DNA of 64,000 nucleotides. Origin: Stutzerimonas stutzeri (GTDB lineage Bacteria; Pseudomonadota; Gammaproteobacteria; Pseudomonadales; Pseudomonadaceae). Location of the stretch: positions 558,001-622,000 of the forward strand of contig NZ_JAGQFP010000001.1 in the NCBI RefSeq assembly GCF_019090095.1, given 5' to 3'. A model generated the notes under the pieces. The model was not told the DNA's origin. It did not search any database and was given only the letters and a program-made list of their open reading frames with translations. The number at the start of each line of letters is the position of its first letter. Positions within the stretch are counted from its first letter, which is position 1. Positions 34,480 through 44,509 of the stretch are shown here, piece by piece. Position numbers and translations under genes: made by a program.

Positions 34480-35626
34480 AGACGACTTCGACGTCCCGCT
34501 GGGTCGATGAGCGCGGGTTGGTCAGGATGCAGGGATCCTGCATCGCGTGCTGCGACAGGAACGGGATATCCGAGAGATCGACCCCATGCAGCCCCAGGGT
34601 TTCGTGGAAGCCGATGGCCTGCTTGATCGCAGCGAGATGCTGGACGAGCCGCTCGCGGATCTGCCGATGATTCAGGCCGCGGCAGTCGATCCCGAGGGTT
34701 TCGGCAACGACCTTGAAACGATCCGGCGCCGCATCGTAGTTGAAGGCCACCACGTGCTCGACCAGCACGGCATTGCACAAGCCATGGGGCAAATCCAGGT
34801 AGCCACCGAGGCTGTGCGACATCGCGTGCACCGCACCGAGAATGGCGTTGGAGAACGCCAGACCGGCCTGCATGCTGCCGAGCATGATTTTCTCGCGTAG
34901 CTGGATGTCGGCAGGATTGGCGATCATCTGTACAAGATGCCCGTTGATCAGCCGCATCGCCTCGAGCGCATGGGGGTCGGTCAAAGGCCCGTGGCCGGTC
35001 GAGACGAACGCCTCGATCGCATGCACCAACGCATCGATACCGGTACAGGCCGAAAGAAACGGATCCATGCTGAGCGTCGTTTCCGGATCGATCAGCGACA
35101 CGTCGGGCACGGCGCCCTTGCTGACGATGGAGAACTTCATGCGCTCTTCCTGGTTGGAAATGATCACGAACTGCGAGACGTCCGCCGAGGTACCGGCGGT
35201 GGTCGGGATCAAGATCAACGGTGGGCTCGGCACCCGCAAGGTGTCGACGCCTTCGAACTCGATGATGCTGCGCCCGTGAGCCACCGCGATGCCGATACCC
35301 TTGGCGCAATCCATCGGGCTGCCGCCGCCGACCGCCACGATGACGTTGCACCCTTCGCTGCGATAGACCTCGGCGCCCAGCATCACCTCTTCAGCGCGAG
35401 GGTTGGCCGATACCTGGGTGAACAGGTGATAGTCGATATCCAAATCGCTCAGGCTGGCCTGAACATCACCGACCCAGCCGGCGGCTAGCACGCCCGGGTC
35501 CGACACCAGCAGCACTTTGCGTGCACCGAAATTCTTCGCATAGTTGCCGACGCTGTGGCGGCATCCTGCGCCGAATATGATCTCTGGCGAGACGAACTTA
35601 CGCTGCAGGCTAAGGTTTGGGCTCAT
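34463..35626 (-). CDS. ercA: Iron-containing alcohol dehydrogenase ErcA
   Basis: Group III alcohol dehydrogenase of 387 residues. NAD-binding GGGSPMDCAKGIGI near residue 95, and the iron ligands in the D-x3-H and H-x13-H pattern (GAVHAMSHSLGGYLDLPHGLCNAVLVEHV, near residue 265). In P. aeruginosa ErcA has a regulatory rather than catabolic part in PQQ-dependent ethanol oxidation. The start at 35626 (MSPNLSLQRKFVSPEIIFGAG) has GAAGG upstream; the frame opens 18 codons earlier. Its 3' end overlaps the hybrid kinase gene, suggesting coupled expression. Confidence 0.88.
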   Translation of the reverse strand: MSPNLSLQRKFVSPEIIFGAGCRHSVGNYAKNFGARKVLLVSDPGVLAAGWVGDVQASLSDLDIDYHLFTQVSANPRAEEVMLGAEVYRSEGCNVIVAVGGGSPMDCAKGIGIAVAHGRSIIEFEGVDTLRVPSPPLILIPTTAGTSADVSQFVIISNQEERMKFSIVSKGAVPDVSLIDPETTLSMDPFLSACTGIDALVHAIEAFVSTGHGPLTDPHALEAMRLINGHLVQMIANPADIQLREKIMLGSMQAGLAFSNAILGAVHAMSHSLGGYLDLPHGLCNAVLVEHVVAFNYDAAPDRFKVVAETLGIDCRGLNHRQIRERLVQHLAAIKQAIGFHETLGLHGVDLSDIPFLSQHAMQDPCILTNPRSSTQRDVEVVYAEAL

Positions 35627-35779
35627 ACAACGGCCTTCGTAATTATTTGTTACCGGTGCCAAGCCTACTGCTTTATGCAATCAAAGCAATTGGCAAAAAG
35701 GTGCAGCCTGGGGCGGCCGGGCAAGTCTACAGGTTCGCAGGCGAAACCGGTGGTTGCGCAGTGCCGGCCAGGACGAACG

Positions 35780-37678
35780 CTAGCCGAGCAGGCGTTGATA
35801 AAAACGATACTCGCGCTCAAGCGCATCGGCGAGGTTGGCCGCTTGTCGGAAGCCGTGGCGCTCCTGCGGGTAGAGACGGTACTCCACCGCGACGCCTTGC
35901 CGTTCCAGGGCCGCGACCATGGATTCGGTCTGCGCGGGCAATACCACCGCATCCTTGCCACCCTGGAAGAAGATCACCGGCACCTTGATCCACTCGGCAT
36001 TGCTCAGCGGCGCGCGCTGGCGGAAGCGGTCAGGCTGCTGGACGGGATCACCGATCAACCAGTCCAGGTAATCCGCCTCGAATTTGTGGGTGACTCGGCG
36101 CAGGGCAAGCGGATCGCTGACGCCATAGAGGCTGGCGCCGCCCCTGAACCCGGCATCTGACATCAATGCGCAAAGGGCGGTAAAGCCACCGGCACTGGAT
36201 CCGCGAATGAAGGTGCGGGCCGGATCGATCTGACCGCTCGCGTTCAGCGCCCGAACCAAGGCCGCGGCATCCTCGACGTCGACCACACCCCACTGGTGCT
36301 TCAAGCGCTGACGATAGGCCCGGCCAAAGCCGCTGCTGCCCCGATAGTTCAGGTCGGCAACGGCGAAGCCGCGCTGGGTCCAGTACTGAATTCGTGGGTC
36401 GAACACCGGGTAGCAGGCAGACGTCGGCCCGCCATGCAGGAAGACAACCAGCGGCGGCTTCTCCCCCATCAGGCTTCGGCAATTAGCGTTGCTCGGGGGG
36501 TAGAAGAAGGCGTGAGCTGTTTCGTCATTGGCCGTGGCGAAGCTGAACGGCTGCGGCCTCGACAGCTGCTCGGCCGGCAGCGGCTCAGCGCCACCGGCGA
36601 TGATCTGGACTCGCCCCGTACGCCGCGCGATAGCCAGCACAGCGGGCACTCGATTGGCTGCGCCGGCGACGCAGTAAAAATGATGATCGTCAGCGGCAAG
36701 TTGCCGGCAACGGTCGTACTCGAGGGCCAACTGCCGCGCCTGGCCGTCGCCACGGCACTCGAACAGCAGGCCATAGCCGTCGATCATGCGGGTCAGCAGC
36801 AGGTCGCTGTCGCCCAAAGGCAGGTAGCTGACAGTTCCGAGCTGCCAAGGCGCCGGTGCATGGTCGTAGGGAGATTGCGGCAGGCCGTCTGCCGCAGCAA
36901 ATGCCGGGACCAGCTGGCCGCCCTCCTCGCGCCAGGGTTGCCACCAGCCGGCCCTGTCACTCAGGCAATAGAGCGTGCCGTCGGCGGCAAACCGCGGTTG
37001 TTGCAGGGATTCGCCACCCTCCGCGCCGGCCAGGCAGCGTGGCGGCAGCCACGCACCATCGTCGCCTCGTTCAGCCATCCACAGGCTGGTCGACGTCCAT
37101 GGCTGCTCGGGTCGTTGCCACTGAATCCACGCCATCCGCCGGGATTGGGCATCGATGACTGCGCTCGAATAGAAGTCGGCGCCTTCGCCGAGCACCCTGC
37201 GCGTGCCATCGACCGTCGAAAAGCTGACCAGCCGGTGCACGACAGGCGCTGCCGCGTGGCTTTCTTCTACCGCCGTCAGGGTCGATTTGAGCGGATCGAA
37301 TTGCAAGTCGCCGTAGCGGCAGTCAGGTCGATCGGTCAGCGCGACAGGTTCGGCGAACCGGCCGTCCTCGAAAGTTTGCAGGTAGATCTGCTGGTCCGCT
37401 TCATCGACGAAGGCGACACCTTGCGCCGTTACGCAGAAGGCACCGCCGCCGTACTCGTACACCCGGCTGCGCAGCGAGCGACCGGCAGGCGTCGCACACG
37501 TGGCCTGGCCGTCACGCCAGTGCCACAGCGTGCAGCGTGCGTCCGTCGGGTCGTATTCGATCCAGAACAGCCCGTCGTGGCCTGTACGGATCTCCGCGAA
37601 GTCACGGCTTGCCGAGGCTGCATTTTCGGCACTCCAATCGCTGGGCCAGAAGCCGAACGGTGTAACGGTCTTGGTCAT
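35780..37678 (-). CDS. pqqH: Prolyl-oligopeptidase-like S9 peptidase of the pqq cluster
   Basis: A 632-residue protein with an N-terminal beta-propeller region and a C-terminal alpha/beta-hydrolase domain from about residue 380. The catalytic serine is in RGSSAGGFTALCALMSD, the aspartate region in FFQGGKDAVVLPAQTE and the histidine in PQERHGFRQAANL. Homologous genes follow pqqE in P. aeruginosa, where the name pqqH is used; a role in PQQ peptide processing is possible but not proven. Start ATG 37678 gives MTKTVTPFGFWPSDWS, 41 bases after pqqE; longer open frame rejected. Confidence 0.88.
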   Translation of the reverse strand: MTKTVTPFGFWPSDWSAENAASASRDFAEIRTGHDGLFWIEYDPTDARCTLWHWRDGQATCATPAGRSLRSRVYEYGGGAFCVTAQGVAFVDEADQQIYLQTFEDGRFAEPVALTDRPDCRYGDLQFDPLKSTLTAVEESHAAAPVVHRLVSFSTVDGTRRVLGEGADFYSSAVIDAQSRRMAWIQWQRPEQPWTSTSLWMAERGDDGAWLPPRCLAGAEGGESLQQPRFAADGTLYCLSDRAGWWQPWREEGGQLVPAFAAADGLPQSPYDHAPAPWQLGTVSYLPLGDSDLLLTRMIDGYGLLFECRGDGQARQLALEYDRCRQLAADDHHFYCVAGAANRVPAVLAIARRTGRVQIIAGGAEPLPAEQLSRPQPFSFATANDETAHAFFYPPSNANCRSLMGEKPPLVVFLHGGPTSACYPVFDPRIQYWTQRGFAVADLNYRGSSGFGRAYRQRLKHQWGVVDVEDAAALVRALNASGQIDPARTFIRGSSAGGFTALCALMSDAGFRGGASLYGVSDPLALRRVTHKFEADYLDWLIGDPVQQPDRFRQRAPLSNAEWIKVPVIFFQGGKDAVVLPAQTESMVAALERQGVAVEYRLYPQERHGFRQAANLADALEREYRFYQRLLG

Positions 37679-37719
37679 CGTGATCGCGCTCGACAGCAAT
37701 AAGCTCGGGTCGAGCAACC

Positions 37720-38874
37720 TTACACCTTGAGGATCAGTTTCGACGCCCTCTCGTTGCGGAAGGTCAGTTCGTCCAGTCCGCGCGGAGACTGCTCGGCCTC
37801 GGTACGTGCCGCGAGGATCTTGCCGTGGTGAGCCGACTTGCTGCACACCGGGTCCGCATTGCCCGCATCGCCCGTCAGCATGAAGGCCTGGCAACGGCAG
37901 CCGCCGAAGTCTTTCTCCTTCTCGTCACATGACTGGCACGGCTCGGGCATCCAGTCGAAACCGCGAAACTTGTTGAAGCCCATCGAGTGCTTCCAGATCT
38001 GCTCGATGCTCTGCTCGCGTACGTTTGGAAAGCTGATCGGTAGCTGGCGCGCACTGTGGCAAGGCAGCGCCGTGCCGTCCGGCGTGATATCGAGGAACAG
38101 GTTGCCCCAGCCGTTCATGCAGCCCTTGGGGCGCTCTTCGTAGTAGTCGGGCGTGACGAAGATCAGTTTGCACGGATGATTCTCGGCAGCGAGCTTGTCG
38201 CGCCACTCATTGGTGATCCGCTCGGCACGCACCAATTGCGCCTTGCTCGGCAGCAATCCGGCGCGATTGAGCTCAGCCCAGCCGTAGAACTGGCAGGTGG
38301 CAAGCTCGACGAAGTCGGCCTCGAGTTCCAGGCAGAGCTGGATGATGCGGTCGATGTTGTCGATGTTGTGCCGGTGGGTCACGAAGTTGAGCACCATCGG
38401 ATAGCCGTGCGCCTTCACCGCTCGCGCCATGGCGAGCTTCTGCGCGAAGGCCTTCTGCGAACCGGCGAGCAGGTTGTTCACCTCCTCGTCCGCGGCCTGG
38501 AAACTGATCTGGATATGATCAAGCCCGGCCTCGGCGAACGAGGCGATCTTTTCTTCGGTCAGGCCGATGCCCGAAGTGATGAGATTGGTGTAATAGCCCA
38601 GCTCACGCGCGGCCTTGATCAGCTCGGCCAGGTCCTGGCGAACCAGGGGCTCGCCACCGGAAAACCCCAGCTGCGCCGCGCCCAGCTCACGAGCCTGACG
38701 GAACACCTCGATCCATTGCGCGGTGGTCAGTTCATCATGGCTGCGGGCGAAGTCCAGCGGGTTGGAGCAATACGGACACTGCAGCGGGCAGCGGTAGGTG
38801 AGCTCGGCCAGCAGCCACAGCGGCGGGCCAGCTTCGAAACCCGGTTTAGCGAAGCTCGATCCAGAACCGTTCAA
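37720..38874 (-). CDS. pqqE: PqqA peptide cyclase (radical SAM)
   Basis: Radical SAM/SPASM enzyme of 384 residues that forms the C-C bond between glutamate and tyrosine of the PqqA peptide. The AdoMet cluster motif [11 protein letters not shown] is near residue 29, and SPASM cysteines occur in [26 protein letters not shown] and [21 protein letters not shown] near residues 250-330. It overlaps pqqD by 29 bases; in some bacteria these are fused, and PqqD delivers the peptide to PqqE. Confidence 0.97.
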   Translation of the reverse strand: MNGSGSSFAKPGFEAGPPLWLLAELTYRCPLQCPYCSNPLDFARSHDELTTAQWIEVFRQARELGAAQLGFSGGEPLVRQDLAELIKAARELGYYTNLITSGIGLTEEKIASFAEAGLDHIQISFQAADEEVNNLLAGSQKAFAQKLAMARAVKAHGYPMVLNFVTHRHNIDNIDRIIQLCLELEADFVELATCQFYGWAELNRAGLLPSKAQLVRAERITNEWRDKLAAENHPCKLIFVTPDYYEERPKGCMNGWGNLFLDITPDGTALPCHSARQLPISFPNVREQSIEQIWKHSMGFNKFRGFDWMPEPCQSCDEKEKDFGGCRCQAFMLTGDAGNADPVCSKSAHHGKILAARTEAEQSPRGLDELTFRNERASKLILKV

Positions 38875-39124
38875 CGGCTACCTCCAGGAACGCAGTGATG
38901 TCTTCCTCGATTCCTTCGGCATCGGGAAACCGGCTCTGCAGATCGGCGACGATGTTGCCGACCGTGCGCGTGCCATCCACTTCGCCAAGGACCGCCGACG
39001 CGCTCTCGTTGAGCTTGATCATGCCCTCGGGGTAAAGCAGGACATGGCAGTTTTGCGCCGGCTCCCATTGGTAACGAAAGCCGCGGCGAAAGGCTGGGAT
39101 TTGCGTCAGTTGGATATCGCTCAT
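38846..39124 (-). CDS. pqqD: PQQ biosynthesis peptide chaperone PqqD
   Basis: A 92-residue winged-helix-like peptide-binding protein. Family pattern [58 protein letters not shown] is complete. It binds PqqA and presents it to PqqE. Overlap with pqqE (29 bases) implies translational coupling. Confidence 0.97.
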   Translation of the reverse strand: MSDIQLTQIPAFRRGFRYQWEPAQNCHVLLYPEGMIKLNESASAVLGEVDGTRTVGNIVADLQSRFPDAEGIEEDITAFLEVAVERFWIELR

Positions 39125-39182
39125 GTTCTCTGTCTCGCCTCGGGCAGACGATGGCCTGCCAGTGGTGGTTCGTGAGCTACCG

Positions 39183-39935
39183 TCAGAAGGTGATGCCCGT
39201 GTGCCAGACGCGCTCGTTCGTAACCGTATGGTACGGCGGGCGGTCCAGTTCGTAGGCCATGCTCATGGCATCGAGCATGCTCCACAACACGTCCAGTTTG
39301 AACTGAAGAATGTTCAGCATGCGCTCCTGGCTTTCCCGGGTCGTGTAATGCTCGAGGGTAATGCGCAGCCCATGCTCGACATCGCGGCGGGCTTCCTTCA
39401 GGCGCTTGCGGAAATAGTCATAGCCGGACGCATCGATCCACGGGTAGTGCTGCGGCCAGGCGTCCAGGCGGGACTGATGGATGGTCGGTGCGAACAGTTC
39501 GGTGAGCGAGCTGCTGGCCGCTTCCTGCCAGACCGCACGGCGCGCGAAATTGACGTAGGCATCCACGGCAAAGCGCACGCCCGGCAGCACCAACTCCTGC
39601 GACAGAACCTGCTCGCGGTCGAGCCCCACCGACTCTGCCAGACGCAGCCAGGCCTCGATGCCGCCCTCCTCGCCGGGCCTGCCGTCGTGGTCGATGATGC
39701 GCTGTACCCACTCGCGCCGCGTCTCGCGATCCGGGCAGTTGGCCATGATCGCCGCGTCCTTCACCGGGATGCAGACCTGATAGTAGAAGCGGTTCGCGAC
39801 CCAGCCCTGGATCTGCGCTCGGGTCGAGCGGCCTTCGTACATCGCTCGATGGAACGGGTGGTGGATATGGTAATAGTCGCCCTTGGCGCGAAGCGCCGCT
39901 TCGAACTCGGCGGGGGTCATGGCTGGCTGAGTCAT
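39183..39935 (-). CDS. pqqC: Pyrroloquinoline-quinone synthase
   Basis: A 250-residue all-helical oxidase that performs the last ring closure and eight-electron oxidation to PQQ. Conserved stretches are [65 protein letters not shown], with the active-site histidines and arginines, and [21 protein letters not shown]. It lies between pqqB and pqqD. Confidence 0.98.
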   Translation of the reverse strand: MTQPAMTPAEFEAALRAKGDYYHIHHPFHRAMYEGRSTRAQIQGWVANRFYYQVCIPVKDAAIMANCPDRETRREWVQRIIDHDGRPGEEGGIEAWLRLAESVGLDREQVLSQELVLPGVRFAVDAYVNFARRAVWQEAASSSLTELFAPTIHQSRLDAWPQHYPWIDASGYDYFRKRLKEARRDVEHGLRITLEHYTTRESQERMLNILQFKLDVLWSMLDAMSMAYELDRPPYHTVTNERVWHTGITF

Positions 39936-40022
39936 AGAGTTTCCTTACGGTGATAGCGGGCGGCTGTCGAGGCGGTCTGGCTGCGTGTGACGGCGATACC
40001 GGTAGGCTCGGCGAGGCGTCTG

Positions 40023-40934
40023 TTAGAGCTCGATGCTCATGCCATCGAACGACACCTCGATCCCATGTCGGTCGAGCTCGGCGCGCTCGACCGAATCCTC
40101 ATCGAGGATCGGATTGGTGTTGTTGATGTGGATGAGGATCTTGCGGCTGGCCGGCATGCCATCGAGCACCTCGATCATGCCGCCAGGCCCGCTCTGTTGC
40201 AGATGACCCATCTCTGAGCCCAGCTTGGTGCCGACCTCACGCACCAACATTTCGTCGTCGCGCCAGAGCGTGCCGTCGACCAACAGGCAATCGGCGCCGC
40301 GCATCAACTCCAGCAATTCCGGGCTGACCTTGCCGAGGCCGGGCGCGTAGAACAGCTTGCCGCCGGTGTTGCGGTCCTCGATCAGCAGGCCGATGTTGTC
40401 CCCAGGATGCGGGTCGTTACGGTGCGGCGAATACGGCGGTGCCGAGCTGCGCAGCGGGATCGGCGTGATCTCGAGGTTCGGACAGGTCGGGATGCGGAAG
40501 CTGCCTTCCAGTGCAATCGGGTGCCAACGCAGGCCGCCGTTCCAGTGTTCGAGCATGTTGAACAGCGGGAAACCGGTGGTGAGGTCCTGATGGACCATCT
40601 CGGTACACCAGACTTCATGCGGGCAGCCTTCTCGCAGGGTCAGCAGCCCGGTGGTGTGATCGATCTGGCTGTCCAGCAGAATGATGGCGCCGATCGCGGT
40701 GTCACGCGGTGCCCGCGCCGGTTGCAGCTTGGGAAACGATTCGAGCTGCGCGCGGATATCCGGCGAGGCGTTGCACAGAATCCAGTCCTCGCCGTTGTCG
40801 CTGATGGCGATCGACGACTGGGTGCGCGCCTGGGCACGTAGTGTGCCGGCCCGCAGCCCGGCGCAGTTGGCACAGTTGCAGTTCCATTGTGGAAAGCCGC
40901 CGCCAGCAGCCGAACCGAGGATCTGGATGAACAT
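40023..40934 (-). CDS. pqqB: PQQ biosynthesis protein PqqB
   Basis: Metallo-beta-lactamase-fold protein of 303 residues, thought to hydroxylate the tyrosine of the cross-linked Glu-Tyr intermediate. The N-terminal [26 protein letters not shown] supplies zinc-binding cysteines; further ligands are in [24 protein letters not shown] and [14 protein letters not shown]. It follows pqqA after 48 bases containing an attenuator-like hairpin. Confidence 0.97.
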   Translation of the reverse strand: MFIQILGSAAGGGFPQWNCNCANCAGLRAGTLRAQARTQSSIAISDNGEDWILCNASPDIRAQLESFPKLQPARAPRDTAIGAIILLDSQIDHTTGLLTLREGCPHEVWCTEMVHQDLTTGFPLFNMLEHWNGGLRWHPIALEGSFRIPTCPNLEITPIPLRSSAPPYSPHRNDPHPGDNIGLLIEDRNTGGKLFYAPGLGKVSPELLELMRGADCLLVDGTLWRDDEMLVREVGTKLGSEMGHLQQSGPGGMIEVLDGMPASRKILIHINNTNPILDEDSVERAELDRHGIEVSFDGMSIEL

Positions 40935-40945
40935 GGGCAGCTCCC

Positions 40946-40976
40946 AAAAAACGGAGCCCCGACCGGGGCCGGGGCT
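40946..40976 (-). terminator. Attenuator-like hairpin between pqqA and pqqB
   Basis: On the minus strand AGCCCCG/CGGGGCT (plus 40970-40976 and 40955-40961) is followed by CC G and six T residues (plus-strand A-run 40946-40951). It starts just after the pqqA stop, so much transcription probably ends here. This fits the need for far more PqqA peptide than enzymes. Confidence 0.75.
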
Positions 40977-40982
40977 GAACAA

Positions 40983-41054
40983 TCAGCGATTGGCGAAGTA
41001 CATGGTGACTTCGAAACCGATGCGCAGGTCGGTGAAAGCAGGTTTGGTCCACAT
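40983..41054 (-). CDS. pqqA: PQQ precursor peptide PqqA
   Basis: A 23-residue ribosomal precursor, reading [20 protein letters not shown] then ANR. Glu16 and Tyr20, in the conserved E-V-T-M-Y motif, are cross-linked by PqqE and become PQQ. It is too short for most gene finders. The ATG lies at 41052-41054, preceded on the minus strand by AAGAGG. It is the first gene of pqqABCDEH and is followed by a hairpin. Confidence 0.97.
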   Translation of the reverse strand: MWTKPAFTDLRIGFEVTMYFANR

Positions 41055-41123
41055 GGTTCGATTCCTCTTGTTATGGTTGGCGGGTTATCCCGACGACTCA
41101 TTAAGCACCCCTTTCCGCCAAAA

Positions 41124-41140
41124 GCAGAATGGTACTTTGG
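41124..41140. promoter_or_regulatory. Motif shared by pqqA and exaA/exaB promoters
   Basis: GCAGAATGGTACTTTGG differs at one base from 51063-51079 in the exaA/exaB gap. Here it is 70 bases upstream of the pqqA start codon and 53 bases before the OYE gene's 3' end. A shared activator is the likely reader. Confidence 0.5.
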
Positions 41141-41192
41141 AAGGAGACCGCGCCCTGCGTTGGTAGTGCCCGTTCATCGTCAGCAGTCACGC

Positions 41193-42311
41193 CTATCGTT
41201 GCCGCGTGGCCGGGCGATCGTTCGTGCCTCGCCAGGCCAGCTCGTTGGTGAGCGTGGCCATGGGGGAAAACATGTCGTAACTGAATGCCGACATCTGGTC
41301 GCCTTGCTGGGCGCGCAGCGGCCAGTCGTGATTGGCCAGCGCGGCCTTGCCAACCGCAACGAGATCCAGCTCCTGGTCGTCCAGCAGCGTCTGCGCCTGC
41401 TCGCGGGTGCTCACGCCACCGTTACCAATGACCGGAATCGACACCGTGGCCTTGGCAATGGCCGACAACGTCGGGCCTTCACCGAACGCGGGCGCGCCGA
41501 CGTCGTATTCGGTGATGTGCAGGTAGTCCAGTCCGGCTTCGGCAAGGGTCGCGAAGCGGATCCTGGCTGCCTCTACCCCGCCATCCCATTTCAGCCGGCT
41601 CGCCGTGACCATCCCTTGGGACAGCCGCATCCCGACGAGAAACTGCCCACCGACTGCCTCGCGCACCGCCCTGATCACCGCCAGCGGCAACGCCAGCCGA
41701 GCCTTGAAATCGCCGCCCCAGCGATCGGTGCGCTGGTTGAACTCGGCGCTCATGAATTCGTGCAGCAGATAGCCATTGGCGCCGTGAAGCTCGACACCGT
41801 CGAAGCCGGCATCCCGTGCGTGCCGGGCGGCCTGGACGAACCCTGCAATGGCTTGCTCGATATCCTCCTCGGTCATCTCGGCGGGCGTCGCGTACGGGCC
41901 TTCGCCGCCATAGAAGCTCAACTGTTCGCCACCCGGTTGTACCGCTGAAGGTGCCACGTGGCGGGCGTGGTGAATGTTGCCCTGGGTCTGGGCGCCGCCG
42001 TGCATGAGCTGCGCGACGAATGAGGCACCGGCCTCGTGCACGGCTTCGACGATCGGTTTCCAGCTGTCACGCTGGACTTCGGTCGCCAGCCCCGGCTGAT
42101 TGAAATAGCCCTGGCTGTAGGCCGTATCGGTGTAGGTTCCTTCGGTGATCAGCAGCGCGAAACCACCTTCGGCGAACGCCTGGTAGTAATCGCGCATCAG
42201 CTCATTGGCCGTCCCGTCCGGTTCGGCGCTGACGCGCGTCATCGGTGCCAGCACGGTGCGATTGCGCAAGCTCAGGTGCTTGAGCGAGAAGGGTTCGAAC
42301 AGCTGGGGCAT
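41193..42311 (-). CDS. NADH:flavin oxidoreductase, old yellow enzyme family
   Basis: FMN-dependent TIM-barrel ene-reductase of 372 residues. N-terminal LFEPFSLKHLSLRNRTVLAPMTRVSA, the active-site AQLMHGGAQ region, FDGVELHGANGYLLHEFMSAEFNQRTDRWGG near residue 180 with the catalytic H-x-x-N equivalent, and IGNGGVSTREQA for phosphate binding. It reduces electrophilic alkenes with NAD(P)H; the physiological substrate is not evident. Start ATG 42311 has GAGGAAA eight bases upstream. It precedes pqqA on the same strand with a 138-base gap. Confidence 0.9.
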   Translation of the reverse strand: MPQLFEPFSLKHLSLRNRTVLAPMTRVSAEPDGTANELMRDYYQAFAEGGFALLITEGTYTDTAYSQGYFNQPGLATEVQRDSWKPIVEAVHEAGASFVAQLMHGGAQTQGNIHHARHVAPSAVQPGGEQLSFYGGEGPYATPAEMTEEDIEQAIAGFVQAARHARDAGFDGVELHGANGYLLHEFMSAEFNQRTDRWGGDFKARLALPLAVIRAVREAVGGQFLVGMRLSQGMVTASRLKWDGGVEAARIRFATLAEAGLDYLHITEYDVGAPAFGEGPTLSAIAKATVSIPVIGNGGVSTREQAQTLLDDQELDLVAVGKAALANHDWPLRAQQGDQMSAFSYDMFSPMATLTNELAWRGTNDRPATRQR

Positions 42312-42400
42312 AAGCTTTTCCTCATGACGGGGCATTTCCGAATCTGAGGGGCATTAGCACAGCGGAGTTCGGCGGGCGCGATGGCTGGTTCGGCGCGAAC

Positions 42401-42427
42401 AAAAAAAAACGCGGCCTGACGGCCGCG
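42401..42427 (-). terminator. Rho-independent terminator after exaC
   Basis: Minus-strand stem CGCGGCC/GGCCGCG (plus 42421-42427 and 42410-42416) with a four-base loop, then nine T residues. It lies 120 bases beyond the exaC stop, and the stretch between holds no gene. Confidence 0.88.
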
Positions 42428-42546
42428 CTGCGTTGACGAACCACGACGGCATTCAGCCAGTCGATGGTCCCGCACTCAGGGGTGCGAGCAAATCCTGCCG
42501 GCGCGCTGGAGCGAACGCGCCGGGTCCAACGAGTGACGATGCCAAC

Positions 42547-44067
42547 TTAGAAGAAGCCCAGCGGGTTGATGTCGTAGCTGATCAGCAGGTTCTTGGTCTG
42601 CTGATAGTGGTCGAGCATCATCTTGTGGGTTTCACGGCCGACGCCGGACTTCTTGTAGCCACCGAACGCGGCATGCGCCGGGTACAGGTGGTAGCAGTTG
42701 GTCCAGACGCGCCCGGCCTTGATGCCACGGCCCATGCGATAGGCGCGGTTGATGTCGCGGGTCCAGACGCCAGCGCCCAGGCCGAACTCGGTGTCGTTGG
42801 CAATCGCCAGAGCTTCAGCCTCGTCCTTGAACGTCGCAACACCGACCACCGGCCCGAAGATCTCTTCCTGGAACACGCGCATCTTGTTGTGGCCCTTGAT
42901 CAGGGTCGGCTGCACGTAGTAACCGGTCGCCAGGCTGCCCTCGAGCTTCTCGGCGGCGCCGCCGGTGAGGATCTGCGCACCCTCCTGCTGGGCGATCTCC
43001 ATGTAGGAAAGGATCTTGTCGAACTGTTGCTCGGACGCCTGGGCGCCGACCATGGTGTCGGTATCCAGCGGGTTGCCACGCTTGATCGCCTTGATCTTCT
43101 TCATCACCACTTCCATGAAGGGCTCGAAGATCGATTCCTGAATCAGTGCGCGCGACGGGCAGGTGCAGACTTCGCCCTGGTTGAAGAACGCTAGCACCAG
43201 ACCTTCGGCGGCTTTTTCGATGAAGGCCGGCTCGGCGTTCATGATGTCTTCGAAGAAGATGTTCGGGCTCTTGCCGCCCAGTTCCACGGTGCTCGGGATG
43301 ATGTTCTCGGCAGCGCAACGCATGATGTGCGAGCCGACCGGAGTCGAGCCGGTGAAGGCAATCTTGGCGATACGGGTGTTGGTGGCGAGTGCCTGCCCCG
43401 CTTCCTTGCCGAAGCCCTGGACGATGTTCAGCACGCCGGCCGGCAGCAGGTCAGCGATGATTTCAGCCAGGACCATGATCGACAGCGGGGTCTGCTCGGC
43501 GGGCTTGAGCACCACGCAGTTGCCGGCGGCCAGCGCCGGAGCCAGCTTCCACGCAGCCATCAGCAGCGGGAAGTTCCACGGGATGATCTGCCCGACCACG
43601 CCCAGCGGCTCGTGGAAGTGATAGGCCGCGGTGTGCTCGTTGATCTCGGCAGCGCTGCCTTCCTGGGCGCGGATGCAGCCGGCGAAGTAACGGAAGTGGT
43701 CGGCGGCCAGCGGCACGTCGGCGTTCAGGGTTTCACGCACGGCCTTGCCGTTGTCCCAGGTCTCGGCAATGGCGAGCTTTTCCAGGTTGGCTTCGATGCG
43801 GTCGGCGATCTTCAGCAGGATCAGGGCGCGATCCTGGACGGCAGTCTTGCCCCAGGCATCAGCGGCGGCGTGAGCGGCATCCAGCGCCTTCTCCACATCT
43901 TCGGCGCCCGAACGCGGGAATTCGGCGATGACTTCACCATTGACCGGCGAGGTGTTGACGAAGTACTCGCCCTTGACCGGCGGGACGAATTCACCGCCGA
44001 TGAAGTTGCCATAGCGTGGCTTGAAGGAAATGACGGAGCCTTCCGTACCGGGTTGGGCGTAGATCAT
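42547..44067 (-). CDS. exaC: NAD+-dependent acetaldehyde dehydrogenase ExaC
   Basis: Aldehyde dehydrogenase of 506 residues, the same length as P. aeruginosa ExaC, oxidising acetaldehyde formed by the quinoprotein dehydrogenases to acetate. Conserved blocks: [29 protein letters not shown] near residue 155, [12 protein letters not shown] near residue 265, the catalytic cysteine in [17 protein letters not shown] near residue 300, and the C-terminal [35 protein letters not shown]. The start ATG 44067 has GGAGAGG upstream. Its promoter region holds the exa-type motif at 44180. Confidence 0.94.
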   Translation of the reverse strand: MIYAQPGTEGSVISFKPRYGNFIGGEFVPPVKGEYFVNTSPVNGEVIAEFPRSGAEDVEKALDAAHAAADAWGKTAVQDRALILLKIADRIEANLEKLAIAETWDNGKAVRETLNADVPLAADHFRYFAGCIRAQEGSAAEINEHTAAYHFHEPLGVVGQIIPWNFPLLMAAWKLAPALAAGNCVVLKPAEQTPLSIMVLAEIIADLLPAGVLNIVQGFGKEAGQALATNTRIAKIAFTGSTPVGSHIMRCAAENIIPSTVELGGKSPNIFFEDIMNAEPAFIEKAAEGLVLAFFNQGEVCTCPSRALIQESIFEPFMEVVMKKIKAIKRGNPLDTDTMVGAQASEQQFDKILSYMEIAQQEGAQILTGGAAEKLEGSLATGYYVQPTLIKGHNKMRVFQEEIFGPVVGVATFKDEAEALAIANDTEFGLGAGVWTRDINRAYRMGRGIKAGRVWTNCYHLYPAHAAFGGYKKSGVGRETHKMMLDHYQQTKNLLISYDINPLGFF

Positions 44068-44179
44068 GAGCGGCCTCTCCAATGTTCTGCTTATCGAGCC
44101 TGACCGGGGGTGGACAGGGCATGGAACGATATTAGGCAGCCTGGCAGGTCAGCCGGAATGCACCCAAGGGACCGATGCG

Positions 44180-44196
44180 TTACTCATTTGGTAGTA
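44180..44196. promoter_or_regulatory. exa-type palindromic motif upstream of exaC
   Basis: TTACTCATTTGGTAGTA matches the exaA/exaB motif CTACTCCCTTGGTAGTA at 13 of 17 positions. Its near edge is 113 bases upstream of the exaC start codon. Confidence 0.55.
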
Positions 44197-44299
44197 GATG
44201 CCAGCGCACGACGCAGCCCGCGAGCAGCGGGCGCTGCAAGCAAAAAGCCCGCCTCATAACAAGCGAAAAAACCGCCAGCTTAAGCCTCGATCGACGCAC

Positions 44300-44458
44300 C
44301 TCGCCGAAGCCGAACGTTATGGCCTTCATCATCTGGCGGGACATGCCGCCATCGGTGGCGTACGCGCCAGCCTGTACAACGCCATGCCGCTCGAGGGCGT
44401 GAATCGACTGACGGCATTCATGGCCCATTTCGAGCGCATCCATGGCTGGCATGACTGA
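44300..44458 (+). pseudogene. serC: serC remnant (3' end only)
   Basis: The frame here encodes [19 protein letters not shown] then [33 protein letters not shown] and a stop. This matches the C-terminal ~50 residues of phosphoserine aminotransferase (usual form: GLTQLKGHRSVGGMRASIYNA...FMADFERRHG). The rest of the ~360-residue gene is absent: upstream codons show no similarity. It is therefore a decayed fragment, not a functional gene. Confidence 0.75.
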
Positions 44459-44509
44459 TCTCCACGCGTTGCGCAAGGGGCTGGCATTACAGCTGGCATC
44501 AGGTTATGT

